A stretch of DNA of 7,070 nucleotides from Chloroflexota bacterium (GTDB taxonomy: Bacteria > Chloroflexota > Dormibacteria > Dormibacterales > Dormibacteraceae), in assembly GCA_005879675.1 (NCBI GenBank), contig VBJE01000239.1, forward strand, positions 1 through 7,070. Reading direction: 5' to 3'. The translations under genes were made by a program, and so were the position numbers. Below are positions 1-5,987 of the stretch, piece after piece. Positions within the stretch are counted from its first letter, which is position 1. Every line of letters begins with the position of its first letter. Below the pieces are notes generated by a model that was not told the origin of the DNA, did not search any database, and saw only the letters and a program-made list of their open reading frames with translations.

Positions 1-1079
1 TCCGGGCGGTTCACCGGGGCGCTTCGGAAGTTCACCGTGGTGGTCGGACCCTGCACCGGATCAAGGGCGGCGTCCTTGTAGCAGACGATCACCCGGTTGG
101 CGGTGCCGTCGGTGGACGGCTCAAAGCGAATCTGCCAGTACACCGCATCCGCTCCGAAGAAGGCCAGGTTCACGCCGGCGTCGCGAGCGGCCGCGGCCGC
201 GTCGAACATCTCCTTCGACCAGTACTCGTCGTGGGCGACGGAGAAGAAGGCCTTGTGATTCAGCAGCGCACCGCCACGTGCGTGGGTGTCGACGTCGGTG
301 GAGTAGGTGACGTCATAACCGTTCCTCTCCAGCCAGCGCACCATGTCGACCTCGCCGTACGCGAGGAACTGTCCCGATCCGTCTGAGATCTCGGAGTACG
401 GACGGTCAAAGGAGACCTTGTACGCGCGCTGCCCCCCGGAGCTGTTGAAGTTGTAGAGGCTCTTGCCTGTTCCGTCGTTCGGATAGTTGTTGTACGCCTC
501 GTAGGTGGTCACGCTCTGCTGGTACAGGAATGCCGCAGGGCGATCGTCCCGGACGACGAACGTCACATAGTTCTGCCACCCGGCGGCATTGGTGAGGACG
601 CCGAGGTAGACCCCGCTGGTCCAGGTGCTGGGCACGGGGTTGATGGTGTAGCTCACCGACCAGTTGCACGCGAGGAGCGCTGTGCCGGCATCGACGACGG
701 GGCAGGCCGCCTGTGGCGCCCCATTGAGCGGACCGCTGCTCCCCATCAGGCGACCGCCAACACCGCCGTACCACCCGACCCTGTAGAAGTCGATGGTGAA
801 GGTCTGCGCCGGGTTGACCGTGACGTACAGGTTCAGGCTGTCACCCTGAAGGACGCTTGTCGCCGAGGCGTAGCCCTTGATCTGCTGGGTCAGGTCGTCT
901 CTCGCGAACTGGTTGAGCCTCCAGCCGCTGGACACGCCGGCGGTCTGCTGGTTCTCGACGACGACGGGGTTGTCGGCCGCCGCCACCTGTTTGGGGGGTG
1001 CGGCCGGAGCCACCGCGACGATCGCCAATAAGAACGATATGGCTATGACGGCGCGTACCCGGCGGCCGGTGATGCGCAT
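1..1079 (-). CDS. Exported N,N-dimethylformamidase beta-subunit-like protein, copy 1 (3' end beyond window)
   Basis: The frame is open from an ATG at 1079 to the left edge, giving 359 residues with no stop, so the C-terminus is missing. Residues 1-35 form a signal peptide: basic MRITGRRVRA, a hydrophobic stretch to about residue 27, then an Ala-rich end. Residues 60-180 are a beta-rich N-terminal region with NPAQTFTIDFYRVGWY. Residues 185-350 resemble the DMFase large-subunit catalytic domain, with HDEYW (283-287), VYWQIRFE (313-320) and VCYKD. Cys126 and Cys138 are conserved with copy 2 and may pair. DMFase is an amide hydrolase with a mononuclear iron held by two Tyr and one Glu; Tyr286 and Tyr314 are candidate ligands by inference, and the third would lie beyond the window. 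It starts 4 bp after the stop of copy 2. The real substrate is unknown; the family name is firmer than the activity. Confidence 0.85.
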   Translation of the reverse strand, partial: MRITGRRVRAVIAISFLLAIVAVAPAAPPKQVAAADNPVVVENQQTAGVSSGWRLNQFARDDLTQQIKGYASATSVLQGDSLNLYVTVNPAQTFTIDFYRVGWYGGVGGRLMGSSGPLNGAPQAACPVVDAGTALLACNWSVSYTINPVPSTWTSGVYLGVLTNAAGWQNYVTFVVRDDRPAAFLYQQSVTTYEAYNNYPNDGTGKSLYNFNSSGGQRAYKVSFDRPYSEISDGSGQFLAYGEVDMVRWLERNGYDVTYSTDVDTHARGGALLNHKAFFSVAHDEYWSKEMFDAAAAARDAGVNLAFFGADAVYWQIRFEPSTDGTANRVIVCYKDAALDPVQGPTTTVNFRSAPVNRP

Positions 1080-1085
1080 TCCTCT
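1080..1085 (-). promoter_or_regulatory. AGAGGA ribosome-binding motif overlapping the stop of copy 2 and abutting the copy 1 start
   Basis: On the minus strand the end of copy 2 reads CCT TAG AGGA ATG, so the purine-rich motif shares bases with the TAG stop (1086-1084) and leaves one base before the copy 1 ATG. No other ATG, GTG or TTG lies in the copy 1 signal-peptide region, so this start is well supported. The geometry suggests that ribosomes terminating on copy 2 re-initiate on copy 1. Confidence 0.45.
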
Positions 1086-2655
1086 AAGGCACGGTCGCGT
1101 TGACTGGCCGGCTGGGCAGAGGACCCGTGGGCGTGCCGGGACCGGCGACGAGGGTGGTCGGTGTCGTGGTCAGCGGCTGACCGGTAAGCGGCACGACCAG
1201 GCCGGCTAGAGAGTTAAGAACGTTGGTGGTTACCTGCTGAATTCGTGGATCCATGTTGGGACCGGTGATGCTGTCGAGCCCCCACACCCACGAGCTGGTG
1301 CCCGCGGTGAAGACCATGGCCCCGCTCGGCGCCCGGTAGACGACCGAGTTCGCGTAGTCCGCCACACCGTTGCCGTTGACGAAGGGCGAATGCGAGAGAA
1401 GCGTGTAACCGGTGCCGGCGGGCAGTGGAAACTCCGCCATCGAGCGGTCCATCTCGTAGCCGACGATCCCGGGCACGCTGGCGCCGTCCGCAAGGCCTGT
1501 GCCGGTGTACAGGACGTGCGAGCTGTTCGTCACCACGTAGGGGACGTTGTTGCCCCAGTTGACCTCTGAGGTGAACTGAATGCCCATCATCGACTGCTCG
1601 GGCCGGTTCACATCGCGCCACAGGACCGTCTCAGTCGGACCCTGCACGGGATCGAGGCCCGGGTCCTTGTAGCAGACAAGGGTCCTGTCCGCGACTCCAT
1701 TCGCGGCCGCCTCGTAGCGGACCTGCCAGTAGGAGTCGTTGGCGCCGAAGAAGCCCAGGTTGACACCGGCGTCACGCGCGGCTTCGACACCGTCACGCAT
1801 CGCCATCGACCAGTACTCGTCATGCCCGACCGATATGAAGCCACGGCTCAATCGCAGCTGGCCGGGGTTCTCATGAGTGTCGACGTCGGTGGAGTACGTG
1901 ATGTCGTAGCCCGAGCCCTCGGCCCAACGCACGAAGTCGATCTCATAGGTGGTGAAGTCGGCGACGCCGCTGTCGGCATAGGGCCGGTTGAAGGAGACCT
2001 TGACCGCCTGTGGCGTGCCGGCGATGGTGTTGGCCCCGTAGCTGTTGTACCCGTACAGGCTCTTGCCGGTCAGGTGATCATCCGGATAATCGTTGTAGGC
2101 CTGGTAGGTGTTGACAGGCATCTGGTAGAGCAGGTCGGCCGGACGTCCATCGCGCACGACGAACACGACGTAGTTCTCATAGCCGAGGGAGTTGATCAGC
2201 CGCGCCAGAAAGACGCCGCTGGTCCAGGTGGGCGGCACCAAGAGGCTGTAGCTCGCGGTCCACCCGCAGTCGATCAAGCCAGTGGTGGCGTCGGCAGCGC
2301 ATGGCGTCTGGGGCGTGCCTGCCAGCGGGCCGCTGCTCGCCATCAGGCGGCCGCCCAGGCCCTGATACCACCCGATTCGGTAGACGTCGATCGTGAACGT
2401 CTGCGCCGGGTTGACGGTCACATAGAAGGTGATCGAAGACCCCAGGGCGACGCTCGTCGCCGAGGCGTACCCCTTGATCTGATTGTTGACGTCGTCGGCG
2501 ACCGTGGGACCCAGTATCCAGGCGGTCGTCCCCGGCTGCGAGTTCTCGAGCTGGACGAGATTGGGCGCTGCCGCATGAGCCAGCAGGGGATCAACGGTCG
2601 CGGCCAGAAAGATGCTGACCAATAACAGCGCACGGAGCCGGGTCAAGATCCACAT
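1084..2655 (-). CDS. Exported N,N-dimethylformamidase beta-subunit-like protein, copy 2 (complete)
   Basis: This is a 523-residue protein with an N-terminal signal peptide (MWILTRLRA, hydrophobic core about 9-22, cut probably near AHAA at 26-29). A beta-rich region (about 55-170) contains NPAQTFTIDVYRIGWY. The catalytic-like region (about 175-485) contains STDVDTHE, GHDEYW (277-282), DSYWQVRYE (307-315), VGYEMD (398-403) and GTSSWVWGLD (452-461). By analogy with the two-Tyr/one-Glu iron site of DMFase, Tyr281, Tyr309 and Glu401 are candidate ligands; this is inference from order and spacing. Cys119 and Cys130 may form a disulfide. Residues 490-523 are a Thr/Pro-rich tail. It is strongly similar along its whole overlap with copy 1; copy 2 has a short insertion near 207-216 (ANTIAG). 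The start is ATG with GAGG only 1 base away; TTG at codon 4 is an alternative giving a better-spaced site. The substrate may be an amide on a glycan, but that is unproven. Confidence 0.9.
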   Translation of the reverse strand: MWILTRLRALLLVSIFLAATVDPLLAHAAAPNLVQLENSQPGTTAWILGPTVADDVNNQIKGYASATSVALGSSITFYVTVNPAQTFTIDVYRIGWYQGLGGRLMASSGPLAGTPQTPCAADATTGLIDCGWTASYSLLVPPTWTSGVFLARLINSLGYENYVVFVVRDGRPADLLYQMPVNTYQAYNDYPDDHLTGKSLYGYNSYGANTIAGTPQAVKVSFNRPYADSGVADFTTYEIDFVRWAEGSGYDITYSTDVDTHENPGQLRLSRGFISVGHDEYWSMAMRDGVEAARDAGVNLGFFGANDSYWQVRYEAAANGVADRTLVCYKDPGLDPVQGPTETVLWRDVNRPEQSMMGIQFTSEVNWGNNVPYVVTNSSHVLYTGTGLADGASVPGIVGYEMDRSMAEFPLPAGTGYTLLSHSPFVNGNGVADYANSVVYRAPSGAMVFTAGTSSWVWGLDSITGPNMDPRIQQVTTNVLNSLAGLVVPLTGQPLTTTPTTLVAGPGTPTGPLPSRPVNATVP

Positions 2656-2656
2656 A

Positions 2657-2660
2657 CCTC
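2657..2660 (-). promoter_or_regulatory. GAGG ribosome-binding motif abutting the copy 2 start
   Basis: On the minus strand GAGG is followed by a single T and then the ATG at 2655, far closer than the usual 5-9 bases. Copy 1 has the same arrangement. Either the next in-frame TTG (2646-2644) is the true start, 10 bases from GAGG, or this compressed spacing is functional. Confidence 0.4.
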
Positions 2661-2717
2661 GAAGCTAATCCGGGGCTGGTCGCATGGAAATGGGCCATGT
2701 GTCCCTTGGCATGGGTG

Positions 2718-2734
2718 CCAGCGGCGCCCGCTGG
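2718..2734 (-). other. Perfect 7-bp hairpin between the GH26 gene and the amidase-like genes
   Basis: CCAGCGG and CCGCTGG flank a 3-base loop, starting 7 bases after the GH26 stop codon in the direction of transcription. The stem is GC-rich but no T-run follows on the minus strand, so it is not a standard intrinsic terminator. It could stabilise the 3' end of the upstream message or partly reduce read-through, giving unequal expression of the operon's genes. Chance is possible at this GC content. Confidence 0.35.
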
Positions 2735-2741
2735 GCAAACA

Positions 2742-3839
2742 TCAGCAGCCGCCGAACGCGGTTTGGGCGCCGGCGATGGAATCCGACGACGAGTCGAGCG
2801 CAAACGGTGTGCCGGTGCGGTTGAACCAAACCACCGCCTTGACGCGCGGAAACTGGATGGCGAGTGATCGGGCAGCGTCGATGATCCACTGGCCCTTGGT
2901 GACACCGGGTGGGTCGCCCGAGGTGGGCTCGGCGCTGGCCCACTCGGCCAGCATCATCGGCTTGTCGGCATTCAGCGATGCAAGCCGGTCGTAGACGTTG
3001 ACGTCGCTCAGCGCCTGAGCCAGCGATTCCCAGCTGCTCCCGCCCGCGGCGCCCCAGTTGTAAGCGTCCACCGCCATCCAGTCGACGTAGGCGTCGCCCG
3101 GGTAGAAGTCACGCTGGTCGACGCCGGAGAAGTTCCAGAAGTTGACGTTCCACACGAATTGCACGTTGGTCGCCCCCGCCAGCGCGAACCGATCGTGCAC
3201 GTGGCGGTAGGCGGCGATCAGGTCGGCGGCCGTGTTGCCGTTGACGCCGTAGCCCCAGGGGTACCAGCTGCCGTCCATCTCGTGAAACACGTCGAGCATC
3301 ACCGGGTCTTGGTAGGCCTTGAGCCCGATCGCCCAGGAGTCGATGTAGGAGTCGAAGTTGCCGGCGGCGATGGCCTGGAGGGGAAAGGTGTTGTTGGAGG
3401 CCGTGTATGGCGCGGGGCCCCATGGCTCCCATGTGATGAGCGGCGTCGCGCCGGTGACCCCAACCGAGGTGTAGTGGCGGACCACGTTCAGCATCCACGG
3501 CTGGTTCGCCGCAAACGCGCCTGACCCGACGTCGCCCCACTGCGCGTACCAGTGCACGATCGCCGAGTGCCGGTTGATCTGCCTGTCGAGCTCGCGGATG
3601 GTGGCCATGTTGGGGTCCCACGGCGCGCTCGTCTCATGCATGCCGAATGTGATCGAGCACGACGCCGCGGCGGCAGCTGTGTGCGACATCGGCGAGAGGA
3701 CCGCCGTGACCAGGCAGTAAGCCAACAGGACGGCCGCCTGGATGCGGAGGTTCCTCCACTCATGCTTCGCGCCGCGGTCGAGCTCTGGCATGCGTTTGAC
3801 GGGAGTCGGGGTCACCGGCCGGCCTGACGGATGCCGCAC
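2742..3839 (-). CDS. Exported glycoside hydrolase family 26 protein (beta-mannanase-like)
   Basis: This is 365 residues from a GTG start; a TTG at 3860 (372 residues) and an ATG at 3791 are alternatives. I chose GTG because GGGAG lies 9 bases upstream. A basic N-terminal stretch precedes a hydrophobic segment (about 34-50) and an Ala-rich end (TAAAAAS), so it is a signal peptide or an N-terminal anchor. The GH26 (beta/alpha)8 domain follows. HEMDGSWYPWG (186-196) carries the His-Glu pair, with Glu187 as acid/base. Glu299 in LAEWAS is the probable nucleophile. WYAQWGD and VVWFN are further clan A-like strand motifs. GH26 enzymes mostly cut beta-mannans or related beta-glucans and xylans with retention; the substrate cannot be read from sequence. 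The mature part has just two cysteines, near its first residue and at its last (FGGC). It is the first gene of the leftward operon, 86 bp before copy 2. Confidence 0.9.
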   Translation of the reverse strand: MRHPSGRPVTPTPVKRMPELDRGAKHEWRNLRIQAAVLLAYCLVTAVLSPMSHTAAAAASCSITFGMHETSAPWDPNMATIRELDRQINRHSAIVHWYAQWGDVGSGAFAANQPWMLNVVRHYTSVGVTGATPLITWEPWGPAPYTASNNTFPLQAIAAGNFDSYIDSWAIGLKAYQDPVMLDVFHEMDGSWYPWGYGVNGNTAADLIAAYRHVHDRFALAGATNVQFVWNVNFWNFSGVDQRDFYPGDAYVDWMAVDAYNWGAAGGSSWESLAQALSDVNVYDRLASLNADKPMMLAEWASAEPTSGDPPGVTKGQWIIDAARSLAIQFPRVKAVVWFNRTGTPFALDSSSDSIAGAQTAFGGC

Positions 3840-3848
3840 AGGTGCCGT

Positions 3849-3853
3849 CTCCC
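3849..3853 (-). promoter_or_regulatory. GGGAG ribosome-binding site deciding the GTG start of the GH26 gene
   Basis: On the minus strand GGGAG is followed by 9 bases and then GTG at 3839. The longer TTG start (3860) has only a weak TAGGG beside it, and the ATG at 3791 has no purine-rich motif. The GTG therefore fits best, though the ATG would give a more ordinary signal-peptide n-region. Confidence 0.5.
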
Positions 3854-4030
3854 AGTTCAAACCCTAGGTGCAGCCCTTCAGCGGTGAGAATGGCCGCACA
3901 CGGCGGAGCCCGGGACTTCGTCCTATGCCACGTGGTACTCATCATCCGGGCCTCGACCATCCACCTATTGAGGAGTGGCGGCTCTTTTGGTTACGTCATC
4001 AATGTGGCATGGGTGGCGGTGTTCGCAGGC
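3854..4030. promoter_or_regulatory. Divergent intergenic region between the two operons
   Basis: The leftward hydrolase operon and the rightward biosynthesis operon start on either side of this stretch, so both promoters should lie here. I see no convincing -35/-10 pair on either strand; TTGAGG at 3968-3973 is a possible -35 but nothing good lies 16-18 bases downstream. An 8-bp perfect palindrome CCACGTGG (3928-3935) is the most operator-like element. ATGCCAC at 3925-3931, overlapping it, is repeated in inverted form as GTGGCAT at 4004-4010. An open frame continuous with the epimerase extends back to 3868, but its translation there looks unlike the family. Confidence 0.4.
3928..3935. promoter_or_regulatory. 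CCACGTGG palindrome, possible operator
   Basis: This is a perfect 8-bp inverted repeat placed between the two divergent operons, about 89 bp from the GH26 start and 107 bp from the epimerase start. Such a site could bind a dimeric regulator acting on both. No regulator gene is visible in the window, and a single 8-mer can occur by chance. Confidence 0.2.
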
Positions 4031-4035
4031 GGGAG
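4031..4035 (+). promoter_or_regulatory. GGGAG ribosome-binding site deciding the TTG start of the first SDR
   Basis: GGGAG is followed by 6 bases (CGCGCG) and TTG at 4042, which places the start three codons before the GKRVLVTGG strand of the Rossmann fold. The in-frame ATG at 4009 has no comparable motif upstream. Confidence 0.65.
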
Positions 4036-4041
4036 CGCGCG

Positions 4042-5043
4042 TTGCTGATCAGGGGCAAGCGTGTCCTGGTCACCGGCGGTGCCGGCTTCATCGGCAGCCA
4101 CCTTGCCGACCTGCTGGCGCGCGACAACCGCGTCACGGTGCTCGACGACTTCTCGGTGGGCAGCGAGAACAACCTGGGAGCCACCGGACCCGTCGGTGTG
4201 ATCCGCGCGGACGTCGCCGACCGCAAGGCCATTCGGGCCGCCGTCGAACAGGCCGACGTCGTCTTCCACCTCGCGACCGTGTGCCTGCGCGTGTCGTTGT
4301 CAGACCCAGTTCGCACCCACCACGTCAACGCCACGGGCACCCTGGAGGTGCTCCTCGCGGCCCGCGACTGTGGCGTCGAGCGCTTCGTTTACGTTTCCTC
4401 GTCGGAGGTCTACGGGAGCGCGCGCTGGGTCCCCATGGACGAGGACCATCCGACCCTCCCGACGACGCCCTACGGCGCCACCAAGCTCGCCGGTGAGGCG
4501 ATGACGTTCAGCTTCTACCACGCGTACGGCCTGCCGGCAGTCATCGTGCGCCCATTCAACGCCTACGGTCCGCGGTCTCACATCGAGGGACCGAGCGGCG
4601 AGGTCATCCCGCGATTCGTGGAGCGGGCTCTCGCCGGCCGCCCGATGGCGATCTTCGGTGATGGCGGTCAGACCCGTGACTTCACGTGGGTCGAAGACAC
4701 CGTGCGCGGCATCGTCATGGCGGGAGAGTGCGACCAGCTGGTGGGCGATTGCGTCAACATCGCCAGGGGCGAGGAGGTCAGCGTGCGGCGTCTGGCCGAG
4801 CTGATCCGCAAGGTGACAGGCTCGCGGTCGCCGATCGTCCACCTGCACGCGCGCCCCGGCGACGTGCGGCGGCACCATGCCAACGTCGACCGGGCCAGGG
4901 ACGTGCTCGGTTTCGAAACGACGGTCAGAATCGAGGAAGGTCTCGAACGATACCTCCGCTGGCTGGACGGTCATCCCGCGGTCGCGCCGGTGAACAGGAT
5001 CGAGGAGATCCGGAACTGGGAAGCCTCGACGGCGCCCGCCTAG
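4042..5043 (+). CDS. NAD-dependent sugar epimerase/dehydratase (extended SDR, UDP-glucose 4-epimerase-like)
   Basis: This is 333 residues, the usual length for the family, from TTG at 4042; ATG at 4009 would add 11 residues. The N-terminal Rossmann fold shows TGGAGFIGSH (Gly12, 15, 18) and Asp35-Asp36 at the end of strand 2, which favours NAD(H). The catalytic set is Ser119-121 in YVSSSEVYG, then Tyr144 and Lys148 in YGATK. RPFNAYGPR (170-178), VIPRFVERAL and FGDGGQTRDFTWVED (205-219) are hallmarks of nucleotide-sugar epimerases, UDP-glucuronate decarboxylases and 4,6-dehydratases. RPGDVRRHHAN in the C-terminal part is typical of substrate-binding segments. It acts in the cytoplasm on a nucleotide sugar; whether it epimerises, decarboxylates or dehydrates is not decidable here. 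Its last 28 bases overlap the next gene, and it opens the rightward operon. Confidence 0.92.
   Translation: MLIRGKRVLVTGGAGFIGSHLADLLARDNRVTVLDDFSVGSENNLGATGPVGVIRADVADRKAIRAAVEQADVVFHLATVCLRVSLSDPVRTHHVNATGTLEVLLAARDCGVERFVYVSSSEVYGSARWVPMDEDHPTLPTTPYGATKLAGEAMTFSFYHAYGLPAVIVRPFNAYGPRSHIEGPSGEVIPRFVERALAGRPMAIFGDGGQTRDFTWVEDTVRGIVMAGECDQLVGDCVNIARGEEVSVRRLAELIRKVTGSRSPIVHLHARPGDVRRHHANVDRARDVLGFETTVRIEEGLERYLRWLDGHPAVAPVNRIEEIRNWEASTAPA
5002..5007 (+). promoter_or_regulatory. GAGGAG ribosome-binding site for the second SDR
   Basis: A strong GAGGAG inside the end of the first SDR gene is followed by 8 bases and then CTG at 5016. No ATG, GTG or TTG lies in the right frame near the start of the Rossmann fold, so this motif is the main argument for a CTG start. 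Confidence 0.6.
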
Positions 5044-5987
5044 CCGGCCGTCGCGTTGGTGTCACCGGGGGTGGTGGTTTTATCGGTTCCCACCTGATTG
5101 CGGGGCTGCTCGGCGAGGGCGCGGACGTCGAGATTCTCGGGCCGACCTCGACCCAGCGGCCCGAGATCCGCGGGCTGATCGACTCAAGCGCGGTGGGCTA
5201 CTGGCCCCGCGCCCTCCTCGACGATCGGTCGCTGGGCCGGGCCCTGCGGCGGTGTGACTCGATCGTCCACCTCTACTACAGGCGCCCGAGCGGCCGCAGC
5301 CTCTGGGAGCAGCTTGCGGGCGAGGTTCTGGCCAACCTGCTGCCCACCATCCGTGTCCTTGTCGCGGCGCAGGCCGCGAACGTCCGCCATGTGTGCTTTG
5401 CCAGCACCACGACCGTGTACACGCCGCCCGCGCGCGGGGTGACCGAGAGTGCACCGGTTGGAGGCGCGGTGTCACCGTACGCGCTGGTCAAGCTCGAGCA
5501 GGAGAGTTGGATTCGGCAGTGGTCAAACCTGAACGACCGCCGCGCGGCGATCCTTCGCCTGGCCACCGTCTACGGGCCGGGCGAGACGGTGAGCCGAGCC
5601 ATCCCGAACTTCATCCGCGCCGCCGTGAAGGGCCGGACACCCACCCTGGACGGGCATGGCCGAGAGCCTTTCGACCTGATTCACGTGGGCGACGTGTCTG
5701 AGGCATTCGTCCGCGCGCTTTCCTCGCACGCGGATGGAACGTTCAACATCGGTACGGGCGCCGGCCACACGCCCAGGGAACTCGCGGAGCTGATCCTGAG
5801 GATATGCGGCGGAGATGTCACGCCGGCCGAGAACCACCTGGTATCGGAGCGCGGAGGCACGATCTGCGACGTGTCACGCGCCGCGTCGGTCCTCGGCTTT
5901 GTCGCCACGACACCGTTGGCCGCGGGCCTGGAGGGGGAGATCGAATGGTTTCGTGGGAGCCGCCACCGGACACGAGTCCCCGCATGA
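5016..5987 (+). CDS. Second NAD-dependent epimerase/dehydratase (extended SDR), probable CTG start
   Basis: This is 323 residues from CTG at 5016. The frame is open back to a GTG at 4686, but that start would add 110 residues overlapping the first SDR and unlike any SDR, so I reject it. The Rossmann motif is TGGGGFIGSH (Gly18, 21, 24). The catalytic part is FASTTTVY (128-135), with Tyr155 and Lys159 in SPYALVK. RLATVYGPGE (181-190), IPNFI, REPFDLIHVGDV and FNIGTG are family motifs for sugar-nucleotide binding. The usual HLAA after strand 4 is replaced by HLYYRRP (85-91). It is clearly related to the first SDR but diverged, so it is not a recent duplicate. It probably acts on the same or the next nucleotide sugar. 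Its 3' end overlaps the sugar transferase gene by 43 bp. Confidence 0.88.
   Translation: MGSLDGARLAGRRVGVTGGGGFIGSHLIAGLLGEGADVEILGPTSTQRPEIRGLIDSSAVGYWPRALLDDRSLGRALRRCDSIVHLYYRRPSGRSLWEQLAGEVLANLLPTIRVLVAAQAANVRHVCFASTTTVYTPPARGVTESAPVGGAVSPYALVKLEQESWIRQWSNLNDRRAAILRLATVYGPGETVSRAIPNFIRAAVKGRTPTLDGHGREPFDLIHVGDVSEAFVRALSSHADGTFNIGTGAGHTPRELAELILRICGGDVTPAENHLVSERGGTICDVSRAASVLGFVATTPLAAGLEGEIEWFRGSRHRTRVPA
5933..5939 (+). promoter_or_regulatory. GGGGGAG ribosome-binding site deciding the sugar transferase start
   Basis: GGGGGAG is followed by 5 bases and ATG at 5945, inside the end of the second SDR gene. The later in-frame ATG at 5984, which overlaps the SDR stop as ATGA, has no clear motif before it. 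Both are possible; the motif favours 5945. Confidence 0.6.

Noticed and set aside
1822..2625. Long plus-strand open frame opposite amidase-like copy 2 (267 residues)
   Set aside because: It is the antisense shadow of a conserved coding gene. It has no recognisable domain, and long antisense frames are expected at this GC content.
1..2655. Copy 1 as a broken pseudogene of copy 2
   Set aside because: Copy 1 is open across all 359 visible codons, keeps the HDEYW and YWQ motifs and has its own signal peptide; it is merely cut by the window edge.
3640..3690. Possible lipobox (AASC) in the GH26 protein
   Set aside because: The residue at -3 is Ala in a long Ala run with no Leu/Val/Ile, and the cysteine lies well past the hydrophobic core, so ordinary cleavage or a membrane anchor is more likely.
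3868..4041. Upstream extension of the first SDR to 3868
   Set aside because: The translated extension does not resemble the family, which normally starts just before the Rossmann strand, and GGGAG is well placed for TTG at 4042.
4300..4974. Minus-strand open frame of 224 residues opposite the first SDR
   Set aside because: It is antisense to a gene with intact catalytic motifs, with no ribosome site or domain to support it.
4686..5015. N-terminal 110-residue extension of the second SDR from GTG at 4686
   Set aside because: It lies entirely over the conserved C-terminal part of the first SDR, and its translation is an Arg/Gly-rich string typical of an out-of-frame reading of high-GC code.
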